From Phalacrocorax aristotelis (Eukaryota; Chordata; Aves; Suliformes; Phalacrocoracidae), in the NCBI RefSeq assembly GCF_949628215.1, contig NC_134311.1, positions 12,958,582-13,022,581 of the forward strand: 64,000 nucleotides of DNA, read 5' to 3'. Position numbers and translations under genes: made by a program. Below, piece after piece: positions 39,118-54,100 of the stretch; positions within the stretch are counted from its first letter, which is position 1; every line of letters begins with the position of its first letter. The notes under the pieces were generated by a model. The model was not told the DNA's origin. It ran no database searches and worked only from the letters and a program-made list of their open reading frames with translations.

Positions 39118-42100
39118 GTGAGAGGCGCCGCCTGGCGCAGCGGGAGCCGTTGCCGGGCCCGAGCCGCGGCTGCGGCCTCGGGGGAGGGCGCAGGTGCCTG
39201 CCGGCTCTAGTGTGTCGTTGCAGGCACGCTGTCAGGGGCGGCATTGGTCCGCCCATGGCAAAGCTGGAATAAAGCGTTTGGGCCCCCGCCGGCGGGAGCG
39301 GGTCGGTGCCCGCCGGCAGCTTGCCTCAGGGCTTTGCCCCCCCCATGTGGCTCCCTCTTTGTGGCAGCGTTTGTGAGGTTTGAGAGCCTCCTGCTGCTCC
39401 CTGCCGCTGCTCGGTGCTCCCTCGTGGTGCCTAAAGTCGGTTATGAGGCTACGCTCTGGTCTTAGAGGGTGAAGTGATGTGTTGTGCTCTTAAAATACCA
39501 AATCTGCCCTCAAGAGGTTGGTTATATTAGGCACGAGTCGTTCCCCTGGTTTAGTCAAGTGTGATCGGGAAAACAGGTGCACCAGAGACACAGAACAAAA
39601 GCAAACAGGCATAAGGATAGTGAAGAATTCACAAGGGAGCTTTTGAAACTAGGCTTTAGGGGAAAAGAACCCAAACATATCGCTGAAGAGAAAAAATGCC
39701 ATTGAGCCATGAGTTGCTGTTAGAGCTGGGTCTTTGAAAGCATGCTGTGCAACTCTGAGGCATCTCATTCCTTCACTATGTTCAGTTCTAAAGTTAGCCG
39801 ACAGAAGAGCTTTTGGTCATTCCTGGGATCTTATTTTTAAAGAAGGGTGTTTTCTGAAACTCTCCGTTGTGATCTGTTTGTGAAGGCTATCAACTAAAAT
39901 CTTCTTAGTATTAAAATTTCTGAAGTTGCTAAATATGTCAGCTTTCTTTTCTTTTTTTGGGAGGGGAGTTATTTCTGGTCTTTATTGCTGTGGTTTTTTT
40001 GCTTTGATGACTGGATGTGAAAAACATTCATGCAGCTAAGCTGGAGAGAGCTATTTTAGCTAAAACTTTCTTGTTTTGCTGTACCTGAATGGACGTCCAA
40101 ATAGTTTAACTTTGAATTATTTTTATGCTGTGTCTGTAAAGTCTGAATGACTCCTTAAAATATCGGGACACTTTAAGCAGCCACCCATTCACCTCTTAAC
40201 GTTAACACTATGTGGACACATATGAAAAGGGGATTGAAAGCTGATTAGCAAGAAAATTGAAAGTTTTAGTATTGTCATTTACTTTTTGCTCCCTTATGTG
40301 AGTTTTCTCATTGTCTAGCACTTTTAACATAAAAGGACCTTCACAGTTTCCTATGGACAAGTGAAAATGGGTACTTGCACACTGTCTGTTTCCTGGAGCC
40401 ATTCACATACTCACTTCTGCTGTGTAATGCTTTGTGTAATTGCAGTAGGGTGAAATATACCTGTGGATGTTATTCTGTTGTTTCTGCAAAAATCCCAGTG
40501 AGTCGTGTATTTAGAAGTCATTGGCCTCTTCTCTATGTCAAGGTGACGAGAGAAGTTTCCTTGACTGCAGAGGGTTTCATGCCCGAGGATGGAAGTGGCT
40601 GCATTGTGGGTATTGAAGATCTTCCAGAGCAGGAGTCTGTCTGTGTTGCCACAGCAGCTGGAGACATCCTACTGTGCAATCTCAGCACGAAGCAGGTAAC
40701 ATGGCAGGAAAAACACAAAGATACGGAGGGATTTCAGAGAAAAAGATGACACTTTTAATTTCTTCAGGGGGCAGTTGTATGTTTATTATATACTGAGCTG
40801 TGGTTAGTTTCCCTTTTCTGTGCAGAGCTGATTTTTGTGGGAGCCTTGAGAGTAGGATTAAGGACAGAATATACAATCCGTAAAAGAAATGAAACTGAAA
40901 TGGTGGCTAACCTGTCCACAGGCTTAGTCCTGTATGTTTACTCAGAGGGCTGTTGGTGCACACCCAGCAGCACAGGATCCACTAGAGAGTCTTAAAGAAA
41001 AATATATTGCTGAGACTAGGTACTGAATAAAGTAATCGATTCATAACTCACAGTGTAGCTACCTTATTATCAGTCAATACAGAACTTCATGCTGACGTGA
41101 CTTAACTGAAGAGAGGAGGAAGTGCTGTATGTTGTGATTTGAAGAACATTTGGAATAAAAAAGCCCTAGAAAGGATTGAAGGGAAACCGTAATATCTTAG
41201 CTGGATAAATATGGCGGGAACTGAGATACTTGCTTTCTCTTCCTTCCTCAGTGTCAGATTTGTACAATCTTCAGCAAGATATTTAAACACCACAGGAGCA
41301 CCCCCTGAAATCTGCATCAGCTCCCACAATCAGCCCAACAGTGCAGGTGTAGGTAGGCACGAGGTGACAGTGGTCTGCCTGGTTGAGCTGTCAGCTTGTG
41401 GTTATTTGCAGCTCACCTGTTTTGGTTCTTGGTTAGGTTTGATTTGCAGATACCTTTTAAATATACAATCAACTGTATCTGAAAAATGTGTCCCATATTG
41501 CAATTTAAAACTTGTTATAAGGGAATGAATAGAGATTAACAAAAGATATGTGAGATTTTTCTTGCACTGATATACGGGTCAGAGTTGAGGTTTAACTTCA
41601 GATCCTTTATTTCAAGGCTTTTTTGCTTACGTTCCTAATTTTAAAGTTCTGTTCTTCTGGTGTGGTCTGGGCACCAGGAAGGAAGTCTTGAAGGTTACTC
41701 TGCTTGTTCTGAAACCTTTTGAACATGGATGATGGTTACTCTGCCCACCAGTGCCCAGTCCCACTTTGTTTACCTGAAAAGATTGTGACACCTGAGCTTA
41801 ATTCCTTGAATAGCATCATCTTGCTGTTAGCACAGTTGTTCTGTTCCACGCCTTTTCCAAATCAGGATAACAGTGCATGACAGCAGTTCTGTGCCCGCTG
41901 CTATTGCTTATGTACTCATGATGGCCCAGTAAAACTGGCCCAGTTTTTTTGAAGTTTGAAGTTAGTGCAGCTGTGTATGATTGTCAAGTTCAGCATGCAC
42001 AAGCTAATCAGAGTTTTAATGGATATAGTGTCTGTTAACTGCATGTTAGAATTCTCTAGCTAAGAACCATTATGTCTGTGTTTTGTGACTTCAATATGTT

Positions 42101-45100
42101 CACCAGTGTAACCACAGACCTGATCAGGCAATATTAGTATTAACAATGCTGACATAAGGCTGAGAGTTGCAGAATAAAGCTCTTGTTAAAACTGTGTGTG
42201 GTAGAAAATGCTAATCTCTAGATTATCTGGGGTCTCATATATAAATATTCTGGAACCATTATTGGTTAGAAATATTTTCTTATGTTTCATTCAACATGAA
42301 GAGTAAATTAAGACTTGTGAGTTTTTGAAGTAACAGGATTTCTCTGCTTTGGTGACTGATTGCTTTTGTGCCGGGATGGTGCTGCACTGGTGTTCCTGGA
42401 CTTCTGTGATCTTATTTTGGTCTTGCAGGTGGAATGTGTTGGAAGTGTAGACAGCGGTCTGAGTACCATGAGCTGGAGTCCTGACCAAGAGCTTGTTTTG
42501 CTTGCAACAGGTATCAGCAACAGCCTGTAAGCTATCTGCCTGTAGGAGTGAAAGTCACTATGGCCAAAATGTAAAACGCGGTTAAGTTTAGGATAGAAGC
42601 AAAATACAAAGTTACAAAATTGGGACTAATGCTGAAAGAGAGGGAAAAAACCACCTGATCTTTTGTAAGAAATTTCATTTCATGATCCATGAGGTGCTTT
42701 GGTGATCCAAACACAAGCTGTTCAGGCCCAAAGAGTTCAGTTTTATAGAACATAATTAGCCTTTCAGATCTTCCAAGGAAGTATATTTGATCTTGCCTCT
42801 GGAACATAAAGACTCCGGCTTTGTATCCCCATTTGATTTCTTAGTAACAAAAGCTGCTTCTTGCCCTTTGGTAGGAAATCTATGTGTCACAGGCTCAACT
42901 CAGCTACAGATGTGTTTCACCTAGAAAACAAAGTTAGCCTCAAGCAAAACAGAATCACAGAATGCTTGAGGTTGAAAGGGAGCTCTGGAGATCACCTATT
43001 CCAAACCCCTTGCGCAAAGCAGGTTACCTAGCACAAGTTGCGGGGAACCATGCCTGGTCAGGCTTTGGATATCTGCAAGGGTGGAGACCCCATGATGTCT
43101 GTGGGCACCCTGTTCATGTCTGTAACCACCTTCACAGTAAAAAGTTATTTTCTTATATTTTAATGAAAATTGCTGTATTTTAGTTAATGTCGATTATGTC
43201 TTGTGCTGTCACTCGGCACCAGGGTACTTACTGTATCCGACCTCCCACATAAGATACACACTAATGAGATTCTCCCTGAGCCTCCTCTCCAGAGCAGTCT
43301 GACTCCTCTCAGCCTCCCCTCAGGTGACAGATTCTCCAAGCCCTTAAATCATCTATGTGACCTTTTGCTGGACTCATTCTAGTATGTCCTTGTCTGTCTT
43401 GTCCTGAGTAGCCCAAAACTGGAGCCAACATTCCACGTGTGTCTAACCAGCACTGAATAAAGGAGAAGGATCACCTCCCGCAACCTGCTGGCAACATTCC
43501 TAATGCAGCCTAGGATGCTGTTGGCCACCTATGCAACAGGGAGATACTGCTGGCTCCTGTTTGACTTGGTGTCCCCCAGGAAACAGAGGTCACTTTTTTG
43601 CCAGGCTGATCTCCAGCCACTTGGCTCCCTGTCTGTCCTAGTGCCTGATATTGTTATTTTCCAGGTGCAGGACATGGCTTTTTCCCTTTTTGAGCTTTAT
43701 GAGGTTCTTGACAGCCCATCTCACATACATGACAAGGTCCCTGTGGACAGCAGCATAACCTTCTGATGTACCTGCTACTCTTCCTGGTTTTGTAATCTGC
43801 AAACTTGCTGAGGGTCCCATCGTCCCGGTCATTAATGAAGATGTTAAACATTGGCCCTAGCATCCAGGGGCATGCCACTGGTGTCTGACCTCAAGCTGGA
43901 CCTTTCGCCACTGATAGCACGCTTTTGAGCTTGGCAGTTCAGCTGGTTTTCAGTCCACTTCACTGTCCTTTTATTTATCCCATCCTTCCTGAGTTTGTCT
44001 ATGGTGATATTATGGGAGACAGTGTCAAAAGCCTTATTAAAATCAAGGTAAATGATACCCACTGGTCTCCGCATATCCATGAGTTAGTCATCTTATTGTA
44101 GAAGGCTGTCAGGATGGTCAGGCATAATTTTGCCTTCACAATTCCATGCTGACTGCTCCCAGTCACCTTCTTGCCCTTCATATCTCAGGAGAAAATGTTT
44201 TAAGAGTGGAAGGTCCATTTTTTGAAAGAACTTTCTAAGGTTAGGCCAGGAAGCATGTATTTGAAGAGAGAGATTTGAAAACGTTCTGTTGCAGTTTGAG
44301 ATTTTCTGCTGTGAAGGATGTGTTCTCCTTAGTATCATATTACCATCAGAAATATTTGTCTATTCAAGTCCATGACAGAATGGTAGGACAACATGGGAGA
44401 ACATTGAGTTTTTATTTGTAGGAGATACCAATACTGTATTTAATGCCTACCCCGCAGGTCAGCAAACACTCATCATGATGACAAGGGATTTTGAACCAAT
44501 TACTGAGAAGCAAATCCACCAGGATGAGTTTGGGGAAGGTAAGAGGTGCGCTGAAATGAAGTTGTTCAAACTGATGTCATTGGTATGTTGTAAGCACGTA
44601 GGAAGTAAAGAAATGGAGCTGAGCACTTTCAGTCTAAAATGTCTCCTGGGGCCCAGTAATGTTGCCAGGCAGCTGAAGGGGAATGCATATATTTTAACTG
44701 TCAACATAAATCCAAGGAAGTTCCCTGTACTAGAGGACTTTCTGGGCTATATAAATTTCCTGCAGGTTTTTAGAACTAAACTTGGATAGAAGGTGTGGGT
44801 GGCTTGGAGCTCTGGTTGTGTTTACCACACTGTACAGAGTAGTGCTGTAGGTCTTCCACTACAGTGATTATTTCTTATTTCTTCTTCAGGAAAGTTTGTT
44901 GCTCTTGGCTGGGGTAAAAAGGAGACACAGTTCCATGGATCAGAGGGAAAACAGGCAGCACATCGCAAACAGACGGTATTATACTAGTTCTCTCATGTTA
45001 AGCCCGTGCTGTCTCTGCAAAAACATGTATAAAGAGATTTTCTGATATTCCTGCGGTGTCAGTTTACCACTGCCTTTCTGCTAGTTGTCGTCATAGGCTG

Positions 45101-48100
45101 CTTCTGTTTGTTTCTGTTGTTACCTGAAATCCAGCATTTTTATCCTTCTAATTCAAGACAGCAGCTGGGAGTACTTAGGATTGTTTATACAGAGCTCAAA
45201 GCAAGATTTGCACGTGCTAGTGCTTGTAGAGGTAAAAGCACCCTTAAATCAGCATGACAAATTTTGCTGATTGTGTGCTATGTACTAAGGTTTTCCTATG
45301 ACCAAGAGAAATAGCATGCAGTTTGGCTAAGGGAGCAGAAATAACAGTGGTTTGAGCTCCCAGAAGGCAAGAGTAGAAGGGTTTGGGCTACTGAGCACCA
45401 CCAGTCATGTGGGGCAACTCTGTGTGCCTGCACCCTTCAGCTCTTTTTTCCTTTGTGTGACACTTCTATGTTTTCTCTACTTCTTATTTGGTAAAAAGTC
45501 AGGTAGCTAAAACCACTTCACTGCTGGATTGTTCTTCTTGTGTTTAAGTTTCAAAATTAAAACTCTCCTGCTGAAACCTGGCAGGCTAGAGTGCAGAGAG
45601 ATGAAATGTGGACTGTTCCAGCATTACTGTTACGAGGGACAAGGTGAGGCTTGGCTATATCTGGGAAAATATGCCTATCTTGACAGAGTTAAACCTTTGA
45701 ACAGCTGCCTCTATCTGTATCCTGCTGAATTTTTTTTTTCCTGTGTTGTTCTGCGAAGAACCTGTTTGCCTCAAAGAACACTACTTCTTATCCCAGCTTC
45801 TCTCTGCCATACAGACTGCCTGGATGGCTTGCCTTTCTCATCTTTCTCCTTCCAAGGGGTTGTGACTCCAGGCATCAGTCATGAACAAACCCTGATTCAC
45901 CCTTGTGTCCAGCTTATGCAGAGACCCTGATGGAAGGGAAGGATGGTTTGTGATCATGTGAATAGACAGTCATATACACTTGCAGGAGGAGAAGTTTGAA
46001 TTTAGACAGTTTTAATTCTAGTATTACCTAAAATAACATTCTTATGTTATAATGAATTTTTAGTTTTGCAGCCTTAAGTTTTTTTTAATGGATCGATTTC
46101 ATGCCAAGGCTCTTGGAAGATCTGGGTTAGCAGTGCAGTTTAGACAAAGGCAGCAATTGCCTTCCCAACCTTTGATGCAACTTTCTTTTGTGTGACTTCA
46201 GGAAGTGTCACCTACTTCAGCCTGGGATGACAGCAGGCCTCGGGTGACATGGAGAGGAGATGGGCAGTTTGTTGCAGTGAGTGCTGTCTGTCCAGAAACA
46301 GGTGAGGGACCAAACTTCTTTGAAATACAAACATGTGTAAGAGACTTCTTAAGAAACTAGGCAAAGCAAGAACTGGCTGGTGTTCATGGTCTCTTGGCCG
46401 CTTAAAGCAAGGGTGAGTTGAGCTAGTTAGTTGCTCTTTTCAGTGTTTTCATATTATCAGAGGCATTTTATAGACATGATCTTTTAAACGCTTCCTTTGC
46501 GGTTTGGTTTTCAATCCAGTGAGAAGGCAGTAACCTCAGGAGAGGTTACTACTGAGCAGCTACACTCTGAACTGCTTCTTTCACCAGTGTTAAATTACTG
46601 CTTAAGCTCTGATCAATCTCTGGAGGGCTCCCAGTGCCAAATGGATTAATCTGTTTGAGTTGGCATACCCACTGTCGCTCGTAGTAGCAGTTTTGCCTTG
46701 CGCACTTTTTTTTAAATATTGGTAATACTTTTCCCTAGGTTTTGCCCTAAAGCCAAAGAGGTGCTGAGCACACACATACCTTGTACGACTGTAATTGATG
46801 TCTTCCGTAACAAACATTACTGAGCAGTTTAAGTGTATTGGTCAACATATTGAACTGCACCAATATGCACTGCTCTTCCCCTAGTTTGGGTTTTTACGTT
46901 CAGGACTTCAGATTGCGGAGGATCTTGCATTTATAGGAAGATTTTAATGTTTCTGTGGTGAAAATTGGAGAGGGAGATGGCTATGGCTGAGCTACATCAG
47001 ACTGAAATTTGTGCTCAGTCCCTTTAGAGTCACCCAGTTAATATGGGAGAACTGCCTGAGGCAAAATTAAGTTTTTACCCTTTAAGGTGTACAAGAGAAA
47101 TCTCCTTGTTATTCGTGTGCTACCCTCACATGCTTCATGTTATTCATGTCCTACCCTCATAAAATTAGAAAAGACTCTTCCCCGTGCTTTCTTATACATT
47201 TGTCTCATTGTTCTCTCAACCTGTAGGTGCTCGGAAGGTCCGAGTATGGAACAGAGAACTTGTGCTGCAGTCAACAAGTGAGCCTATTGCAGGATTAGAA
47301 CAAGCACTGTCCTGGAAGTGAGTAGCAAAGCAGTCTGCATCCTGGCAGTGTTGCTTTTTATTCCCTGGTCACAGTCTTTGATCAGCATCAATTTCATTTC
47401 TCCTCTGTTTGTTTATTTTTCCCAAAACTTGAAGAAAGCTTCCTTCTGATCCAACATGAGGAAGAATAGCCCTTCAAACCATGAAAAGCCTAATACTTGA
47501 ATCACATGTGGGAAGAAGGGATAGATTCTTTGCACAGTCTCAATCACAGAATCACAGAATGGTAGGCATTGGAACGGACCTCTGGAGATCACCTCATCCA
47601 ACCCCCCTGCTTGAGCAGGCACACCTAGAGCAGGGGGCACAGGACTGCACCCAGGAAGCTTTTGAATATTTCTAGGAAAGAAGACTCCACAACCTCTCTG
47701 GGCAGCTTGTTCCACTTCTCTGTCACCCTCAAAGTCTTTCCTCGTATCCATGTGGAACTTCCTGTGTTCCAGTTTGTGCCCATTGCCCCTTGCCCCATCA
47801 TTGGGCACCACTGAAAAGAGTCTGGCCCTATCATCCTGACACCCTCCCTCCAGATTATTTATAAGCATTGGTAAGATTCCCCCCACAGCCTTGTCTTCTC
47901 CAGGCTGAGAAAAGCCAGGTGTCTCAGCCTTTCCTCATAAGAGAGATGCTCCAGTCCCCTGATCATCTTTGTAGCTCTCTGCTGGACTCTCTCCAGCAGT
48001 TCCCTGCCTTTCATGGACTGGGGAGCCCAGAACTGGACACAGTACTCCAGATGTGGCCTCACTAGGGCAGAGCAGAGGGGGAGGATAACCTCCCTCGATC

Positions 48101-51100
48101 TGCTGGACACACTCCTTTTAATGCAGCCCAGGATACTGTTGGCCTTTTTGGCCACAAGGGCACATTGCCGGCTCAGGGTCAGCTTGCTGTCCACCAGCAC
48201 TCCCAGGTCCTTCTCAGTGGAGCTGCTTTCCAGCAGGTCAACCCCCAGCCTGTCCTGGTTCGTGGGGTTGTTCCTCCCCAGGTGCAGGAGTCAAGTGTTT
48301 TTGGACTCAGTTGTATAAACAGGAATATTACAGGTCCCTTTCCCAGTGCTGACATTTACTTGCTCACCTGAGGATGTTGTGAGCCCTAAAAATGTCTGTG
48401 CTGGATTTATGACTTTGTCTGAACACTGCTGAGAAAAACACAGCCTCTGCTGCCCTTTTCTTCATGTGTCTGGAGAAAATGTAAGATGATTGGTGTTTAA
48501 AATGACAGCTAGTGATTATGTGAGCAAACACTTTTCATTTGTCTCTTTTTTTTTAAGGCCCTCTGGAAACCTGATTGCATCCACACAAGAAAAACCCAAC
48601 AGATATGATGTGGTTTTCTTGGAGAAGAATGGACTTCTTCATGGGGAGTTCACCCTCCCATTCCAGAAGGGGCAGGTCAAAGTAAGTGCTGTGTCTGGGC
48701 TTCTTTGATTAGAGTGTAGTGGAAGGGAGGACTAGATCTTTTCCAGATTCTGGGAGGAAGTTTTAAACTTAAGACTTAGTGCTGGCCCTAATGGAAAAAG
48801 GGACCTGAAAAGAGAATCGAGAAGCCTGTGGAGAAGAGGCAGTGCCCTCTGGAGGCCCGTAGTACAAGCATAGGGGGATTGTAGCCTTGGGGTGCTTCTG
48901 GCCCCTGTATACTTTCTACCAGGCAAATGCTTCAAAAGCACTGTTCAGAATGTCAGCCGTTGCAACAGTGAGGTGAAATACTCATGTTATCCCATATGAG
49001 AGAGGTGAGAAGCTACTGCTAGGGTGTTACTTCAGCTCCTGCCTTTGGATGCTGAGTGGTCTTTTGGCAGATGCTTCCTCAGTGCCAAGGAGAGTAGAGA
49101 GAACACTGCTGTCATATTTGTGGTTGTGTCACCTCTTCAGCTGTGTGGAGCCACTGTGACAAGTGCTGCCCCAGGATGCTTTGCTCCAGCTGTCGGCAGC
49201 TTTGCATTACGTGAGGGCTATGTTAGTGTATTAACCCACGCACCTTACATTTGTTGAAAATGAGGAGCAGCTCATGGTGTTGCATACCAATCAGGAACAT
49301 ACCCACCCTATGCAGAGGCAACAATATCAGCAAGAGCTGTTTGTTTCTGCAGGTGAACGAACTGCTTTGGAATGCAGATTCTACAATCCTGGCTATATGG
49401 CTGGAAGACCTGAAGGTGGAAACCTCCAACCCAAACAGTTATGGTGAGAGCACTGTGTGAGGCTCTGGCTCTTACGCTTGTCTGAAAATGTGGTTAGCTG
49501 TGGGTATTCGTCTGCAAGCTGGGAGACACTGGGAAGGCTTACCTACAGCTTTGAGACTGTTTGCAGTTCAGGAAGAACTGGTAGTTCAGCCTGAGCTCAA
49601 AGCATCTTCCAGGCTGCTGTAACTGGAAATAGGATTAATGGAGTGCTAAAGGTGTGAACCCTTTTTAAGACATGGGTGCCTCCTCACAAGGTGATCTCAG
49701 AAGTCTAGTATTGACTCTTTTGCATGAAGTCTGTTGTTGAGTTTTCTTGTGAAGGGTGTTGTATGACATAGCCCACGGGCTGAAGGCTAGAACTATTATT
49801 TTCATCACACTTAACCCACCCCTAGAAGAGCAGTGGTGGTCGGGAGGGTTTGAGATGGGTCTCAGTAGTCTGTAGTAACCATTTCTTTTTCTGTAGTTCA
49901 GCTGTGGACCACAGGGAACTATCACTGGTACCTCAAGCAAAGTCTACATTTTGGTAGCTTGGAGCAAAATCGGTTGGTGTCGCTGCTGTGGGACCGAGAG
50001 AACCCATATAGACTGCACATACTCTGCCAGGGTTGGCATTACCTCTCCTATGTCTGGCATTGGACCACAGACCGTGGGATGGGGGAGAATAGTCAACATG
50101 TGGCAAATGTGGCTGTCATAGATGGAGGTAAGCAGTCAGACTGCTTTGCAGCTCTAGGGTCAGAAGAGGTGGTGTAGCCTTTTGGTTGCAGGTGGGATGG
50201 GATTATGGTAGTTCTTCTGTTACCTGCTGTTTCTACACAACTGTAAGTGAGGGGGACCATATAATGGATGGAAGCTTCAGGGGTGGTTTAATGGAGTTAA
50301 CTGCTAAGGGCACAGCAACTGTATTTTCCTGTAACATTGTTCCTACTTTCAATAAACAACATAATGAGATCCTCCCTAGCATTTGGACTGGGTTACAGCT
50401 TGTTTTTTTTTTCTCTTTTCTTCCACAGATAAGGTGCTTGTCACAGCATTCCAGCATGCTGTGGTGCCTCCACCCATGTGTACCTATGAGATCCAGCTCC
50501 CACAGCCAGTTAATCAGGTTGCGTTTCACACAGATCCCAAACATAGTGGAGACATGGCTATCTTGGATGCTGATAACAAGATCTCTGTGTACAGATATGG
50601 TGAGAGCTTGTTGCACTGTCTTGTTAAAGTAAATCCTATGTGCCTGAGAGCAGTACACTGGGGTACTAGTAGGGTGATGGTCACTCAAGCCTTTAGTAGT
50701 CAGGAATAAGGTATATGTAGTTCAACTGTGTGTTCAAGCTCAGTTCTCTCATCTGCAGTAGTTTGGGTGGCACAGGAGCATTTTGGTGATGCATTGGCTT
50801 TGTGAGAAGGCAGCGTTCAGCACTTGGCTATGTGCTTATGCTGGTGATATCCCCCCGCCTATCTTTAGCTTGAGTAGAGTGCAGCAAGGGGTATCTTGTA
50901 TAATCTCTTGTATAATCTCTTCTGATGGCATGTTGCTGATTGCCACTGGAAATATCTGGCAATAGCTACATAGGGTCTGTCTGAGGCACCCAGCACTTCC
51001 CAAAGCAGTCCTGTATACATTGTAATATTTAGTGTGCTGTGAAGCAAGAGACTGTTGCTGCTGCATCTGAGTTTTGTACTGTGACATTACAAGATAACTG

Positions 51101-54100
51101 TTCCTCAGGGTAAGTGTTAATGAGGATTAGGTGTTGGCTGTACATGTATGGATGGTATTTTCTGACTTTCATAATAGTTTCCTGCAACATCTACTTTTTG
51201 ATAAGAGTGAAGATGAAAGGATCTCTGTTGGCAGGATCTCTAAACTTTGCTTTTTTTCTGTGTTTGCTAGGACAGAGCACAGTGAATGACCCCACTGTCA
51301 GGTTTGGAGCTTTGGGTGGAAATGGTTTTAAAGCAGCTGTGGAAATACCATACCTGGATAAAACCTACAGGTAATATAGAACTAGTACAGCTGTAGTGGG
51401 GTGAAAAGGGCTGGATGTTTTGGAGGTCACAGCTCTGACCACTAGTTTCAAGATTTTGAAGAAGGTGTCAGATAACATGGTTTCATTGTGCTGCCACTGT
51501 GGCTGCAGCCAGTGCTGAGCATTGGGCAATGCAGTGGGCAGTTTATCCTGAGAAGTGCCCTTGACTGAGGTCTTGATCTAGTGGGAGCAGTGACTGTCAG
51601 TGATGGTACTTAGATGGCCTTTCCTGTGCCTGGTGCTCTTGGCATTGTGGTGCTACACTTTGTGCTCCTGTTCCCAGAGCCAAAGGAATGGTTGTGCAGT
51701 GCCCAGGCCCGTGATCATGGCACGATGAGTAGCAGAGCAGCTTGCATGGCAGGGACAATGACAAGGTTAAAAATACCACCCTGTTCTACATTTGTTCCTG
51801 TACACAGCTGGCATGGGAACTGCCTAGGGAAAACAAATGAGGCTCCCTGGGTCTCAGCCTTCATCTCCAGCCCAGTCTATGGCAGGATACATGCTTTGGG
51901 CACTAGAGCCCAGCTAGCAATGCTGTGTGTACCTATTTGCATGTGTACCTGAACAGCCAGGCTGTGCCTAGGAAGACCTGCACCTCTCGATTGAGGTGGC
52001 CTATTGAAATCAGATTCTATTTGCTTTCCATTCTCTCTTATTTTGTGACAGAGTTGATGTGGGCAGCGACAACAACCAAGTGATGAATCCTCTGGGGCTC
52101 CGATTTCTCACCTGGCTGCCAGATGACAGCTTCCTGGTGGTTGGTCAGGGTCAGCATGCTGCTCAGTCTGTCCTTCACCATCTGACTGCAGTGCCTCATG
52201 TGGCTGGAGCTGAAGAAGAGCACCTGAATTTACGGTACTGGGGATCTGTCCAGTTGTGGGTAAAGTCTGAGAGTGCCACTGGACAGCACCTAGAAGGAAT
52301 TAAATCTCAATAAACATGCATACTGGAGGCTGTGGGTTGGGGAATTGGGCATTCTTCCTGCAGGAGAAGCAAAAGCTCACGAAGCTGCCTACTGGTCAGC
52401 ACTTGCTGTAGTCCTAATGCCTACAGCCAGCCTGGTGAGATGGTCTATGCTAGCATGCCTGTGTCAGTACAGGATAGCTCTGTCCTTTGCCTGAATTCCA
52501 GGCCATCATGGGGACTGATTCCCTCGATTCTACCTTTTGCCCACCATTATCAAGGTCCAGAAGGGGACTGGTAGCTCTTGTTACTCCTGTCCTCCTCCTC
52601 CTCACATGCTGGGCTTTTTGGGGTCAGCTGAACCAGATCACAAAAGGAGGCCTCCTGGGGTACAGAAATCCGCTTCCCAAAGGGATCCTGAGAGTTCCTT
52701 TCTGCAGCCTTCACACAGCAAAGACAGGCTGATTTGCATATGAACTGTAGATTAGGACAAAGGAAGTGTGGGCTCTGCAGAATGCTATAAGTATGCAGAC
52801 AGTGACTAGCACAGTTAGGCAAATGCCTGTTGGCTGGATTTGGTGGTGCTTTGCCTTGCCAATGTCAACTCCCATAAGTGTGGAAAGACTGCAGAAGATC
52901 CTTACGTGAACAAGGTATCTGTCCTTGCTGGACATGTGCATCCTTCCATCTGGCCACAAGAAATGCAGGATCTAGGTGTTAAATGTAATTCTGATGACTC
53001 ATGTTCTGTGTCTTTCTCCAGGTTGTCTGTGCCTGTCGATGGAGAAGTGATCAGCCTGTGCTGCAGCCCAGTGACCAAAACTGTAGCTTTGCAGCTGGCT
53101 CATAGACAGATCCTGAAATACCTCTGGGGTAAGCTGAGCCTTATTGAAGTACCTGGTCTGAGGTATAGTTATTACAGATTTCTCAAAAGGCATAACAAAA
53201 TGATTTGACTTTCAGGGATATGAGTGACTCTTGCTGGTAGCTTGTCCTGCCTTTCATGCTCCCTCTGCTCCCAGAAATGGGCCGAAATCAGTGATTTGTG
53301 TCAGAAAGTAGTTAATGTTTTTGGGAATGATAGTTCAGGGATTATGATTTGAAAAGATGCTGGTTTAGTGATTTCAGAAGTGCTGAATGAGTGCCACGTC
53401 CTTAGCATTTCCCTCCTTTTCCACAGTGGAATAAAGGTGCTGCTGTGTCCCTAGAAGTTACCACCTTCTTGTCTGCTGTGTCTGGACTTTTGTGTCAGTA
53501 TTCCTCCTCTCTGTCAGATAGTGTAGCTTATTCCCAGCTCTAGTTTTCTTGAGGTACATGTCATGAGGTTGTAATGTCTGAATCTTTGGCTGGAAAACAG
53601 TTTGATCTTTCCTCTTCAGAGGCTTCTACTCCGGTCCTTGAGCCCTGGAAGACTAGCAGTGGCACTGCTCTTCAGTTCCCCTACCCTTGTGTGCAGACTT
53701 CCATCATGAGGATCAGTGGTGAAGTAAGTAAGACTGTGAGCAGGTTAAACTCCCTACTCAGTTGTTCTGTGTCAAATGTGTAACATGATCCTCTGCACAG
53801 GGTCCAATGATACTTCTTAGCAGCGTTCTTCATAAGGCCTTATGCAGAGCTGAGAGCATGTCTTCCTTGTCTTGAGCATTTCTGATGGCTTGCAATTAAC
53901 ACCCAATCTCCCCATCCTATGAATATAACTAATAATGTAATTGAAGAGTGAGAAATTTAAGATTTAAAATTTCCAGGAGTCACTGTCCTGCTCTTTTTGA
54001 AAACAGCATTTTGCTCTGTTGTATCTGAAATTACCCTATTAGCAACTATGGCTGTATTGAGTTACTGCAGACCTGCTACTACTATTGGTGATGGTTTCTT

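Larger units (their letters stand above)
38600..39300 (+). promoter_or_regulatory. ELP1: CpG island, ELP1 promoter
   Basis: GC-rich stretch surrounding the ELP1 start codon, with NRF1-type and YY1-type sites clustered within about 200 bases. No TATA box was seen, fitting a broad housekeeping promoter. Confidence 0.75.

Noticed and set aside
38387-39210. Frames of 170-190 codons around the ELP1 start, both strands
   Set aside because: GC-driven shadows; only the frame from 38968 continues into the conserved ELP1 exons.
42501-42520. U12-type intron after ELP1 exon 3 (GTATCAGC)
   Set aside because: It lacks the RTATCCTT donor consensus; an ordinary U2 donor explains it.
43638-44180. RT-like frames as a possible host gene
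   Set aside because: The SKAFDTVSH-type motif with CR1 tail sequence shows it is a truncated LINE.
50233-50688. 151-codon minus-strand frame
   Set aside because: Antisense shadow of ELP1 exon 11 and its flanks.
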